From: Ignavibacteriota bacterium
GTDB taxonomy: Bacteria > Bacteroidota > Ignavibacteria > Tepidaquicellales > OLB5
Length of the DNA stretch: 53,890 bases
Assembly (NCBI GenBank): GCA_003820375.1
Contig: RPQH01000023.1
Location: 1 to 53,890 of the forward strand
Direction of reading: 5' to 3'
Shown in pieces: positions 53,883-53,890 of this stretch. The translations under genes and the position numbers were made by a program. The notes beneath the pieces are model-generated. The model did no database searches and was not told where the DNA came from. It saw only the letters and a list, made by a program, of their open reading frames with translations. Each line of letters opens with the position of its first letter. Position 1 is the first letter of the stretch.

Positions 53883-53890
53883 AAACCCAA

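Overview
The window looks like a chromosome segment of an Ignavibacteria-type member of the Bacteroidota/Chlorobiota group. This is inferred from the low G+C content, the weak or absent Shine-Dalgarno sequences, many lipoproteins, and at least six secreted proteins ending in a type IX secretion (T9SS) C-terminal sorting domain of the NYPNPFNP...YDLLG...SGVYFYR...KKMVLVK type. No rRNA, tRNA, CRISPR array or transposase was recognised.

Region 1 (147-14291, all minus strand) is mostly housekeeping. From its upstream end it holds a membrane iron-sulfur/haem oxidoreductase resembling ETF:menaquinone oxidoreductase, metK, a nucleotidyltransferase plus small-protein module, a CysZ/EI24-like membrane protein with an apparent frameshift, a 67-aa membrane protein, two small secreted NPFSP proteins, and a second nucleotidyltransferase module lodged in the start of purL. 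Below that is a tight run purL - two paralogous envelope proteins - mlaE - mlaF - mlaD, which links purine synthesis to an Mla-type lipid transporter. A fibronectin-like lipoprotein closes the region.

Region 2 (14473-19014, plus strand) is a tandemly duplicated three-gene block: a SPOR-domain lipoprotein followed by two members of one predicted outer-membrane barrel family, then the same again. It is probably an envelope system; its function is not known to me.

Region 3 (19015-24202) holds lon (minus), and a TPR lipoprotein resembling the T9SS accessory protein PorW/SprE together with a HIT hydrolase (both plus).

Region 4 (24414-51706, minus strand) is accessory. It has a dihaem cytochrome c with a perfect parS palindrome upstream, several T9SS cargo proteins (YCF48/BNR propellers and VCBS/FG-GAP proteins), two propeller-like lipoproteins, surface-polysaccharide genes (flippase, glycosyltransferases, three methyltransferases, a YfhO-type membrane protein), and a lipoprotein with a possible internal thioester domain. 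It is rich in duplicated sequence: REP-like palindromes, 100-150 bp direct repeats upstream of paralogous genes, and 9-, 15- and 20-bp tandem arrays. Most of the T9SS genes carry their own terminator.

Region 5 (52242-53890) holds glyS, followed by another palindrome and tandem array.

The most unusual structures are: (a) the nucleotidyltransferase module flanked by 101-bp copies of the purL start region, so that purL stays intact and a purL-derived leader peptide precedes the inserted gene; (b) the duplicated SPOR/barrel block; (c) the 113-117 bp palindromic repeat with an embedded ribosome-binding site and mini-ORF; (d) the isolated parS.
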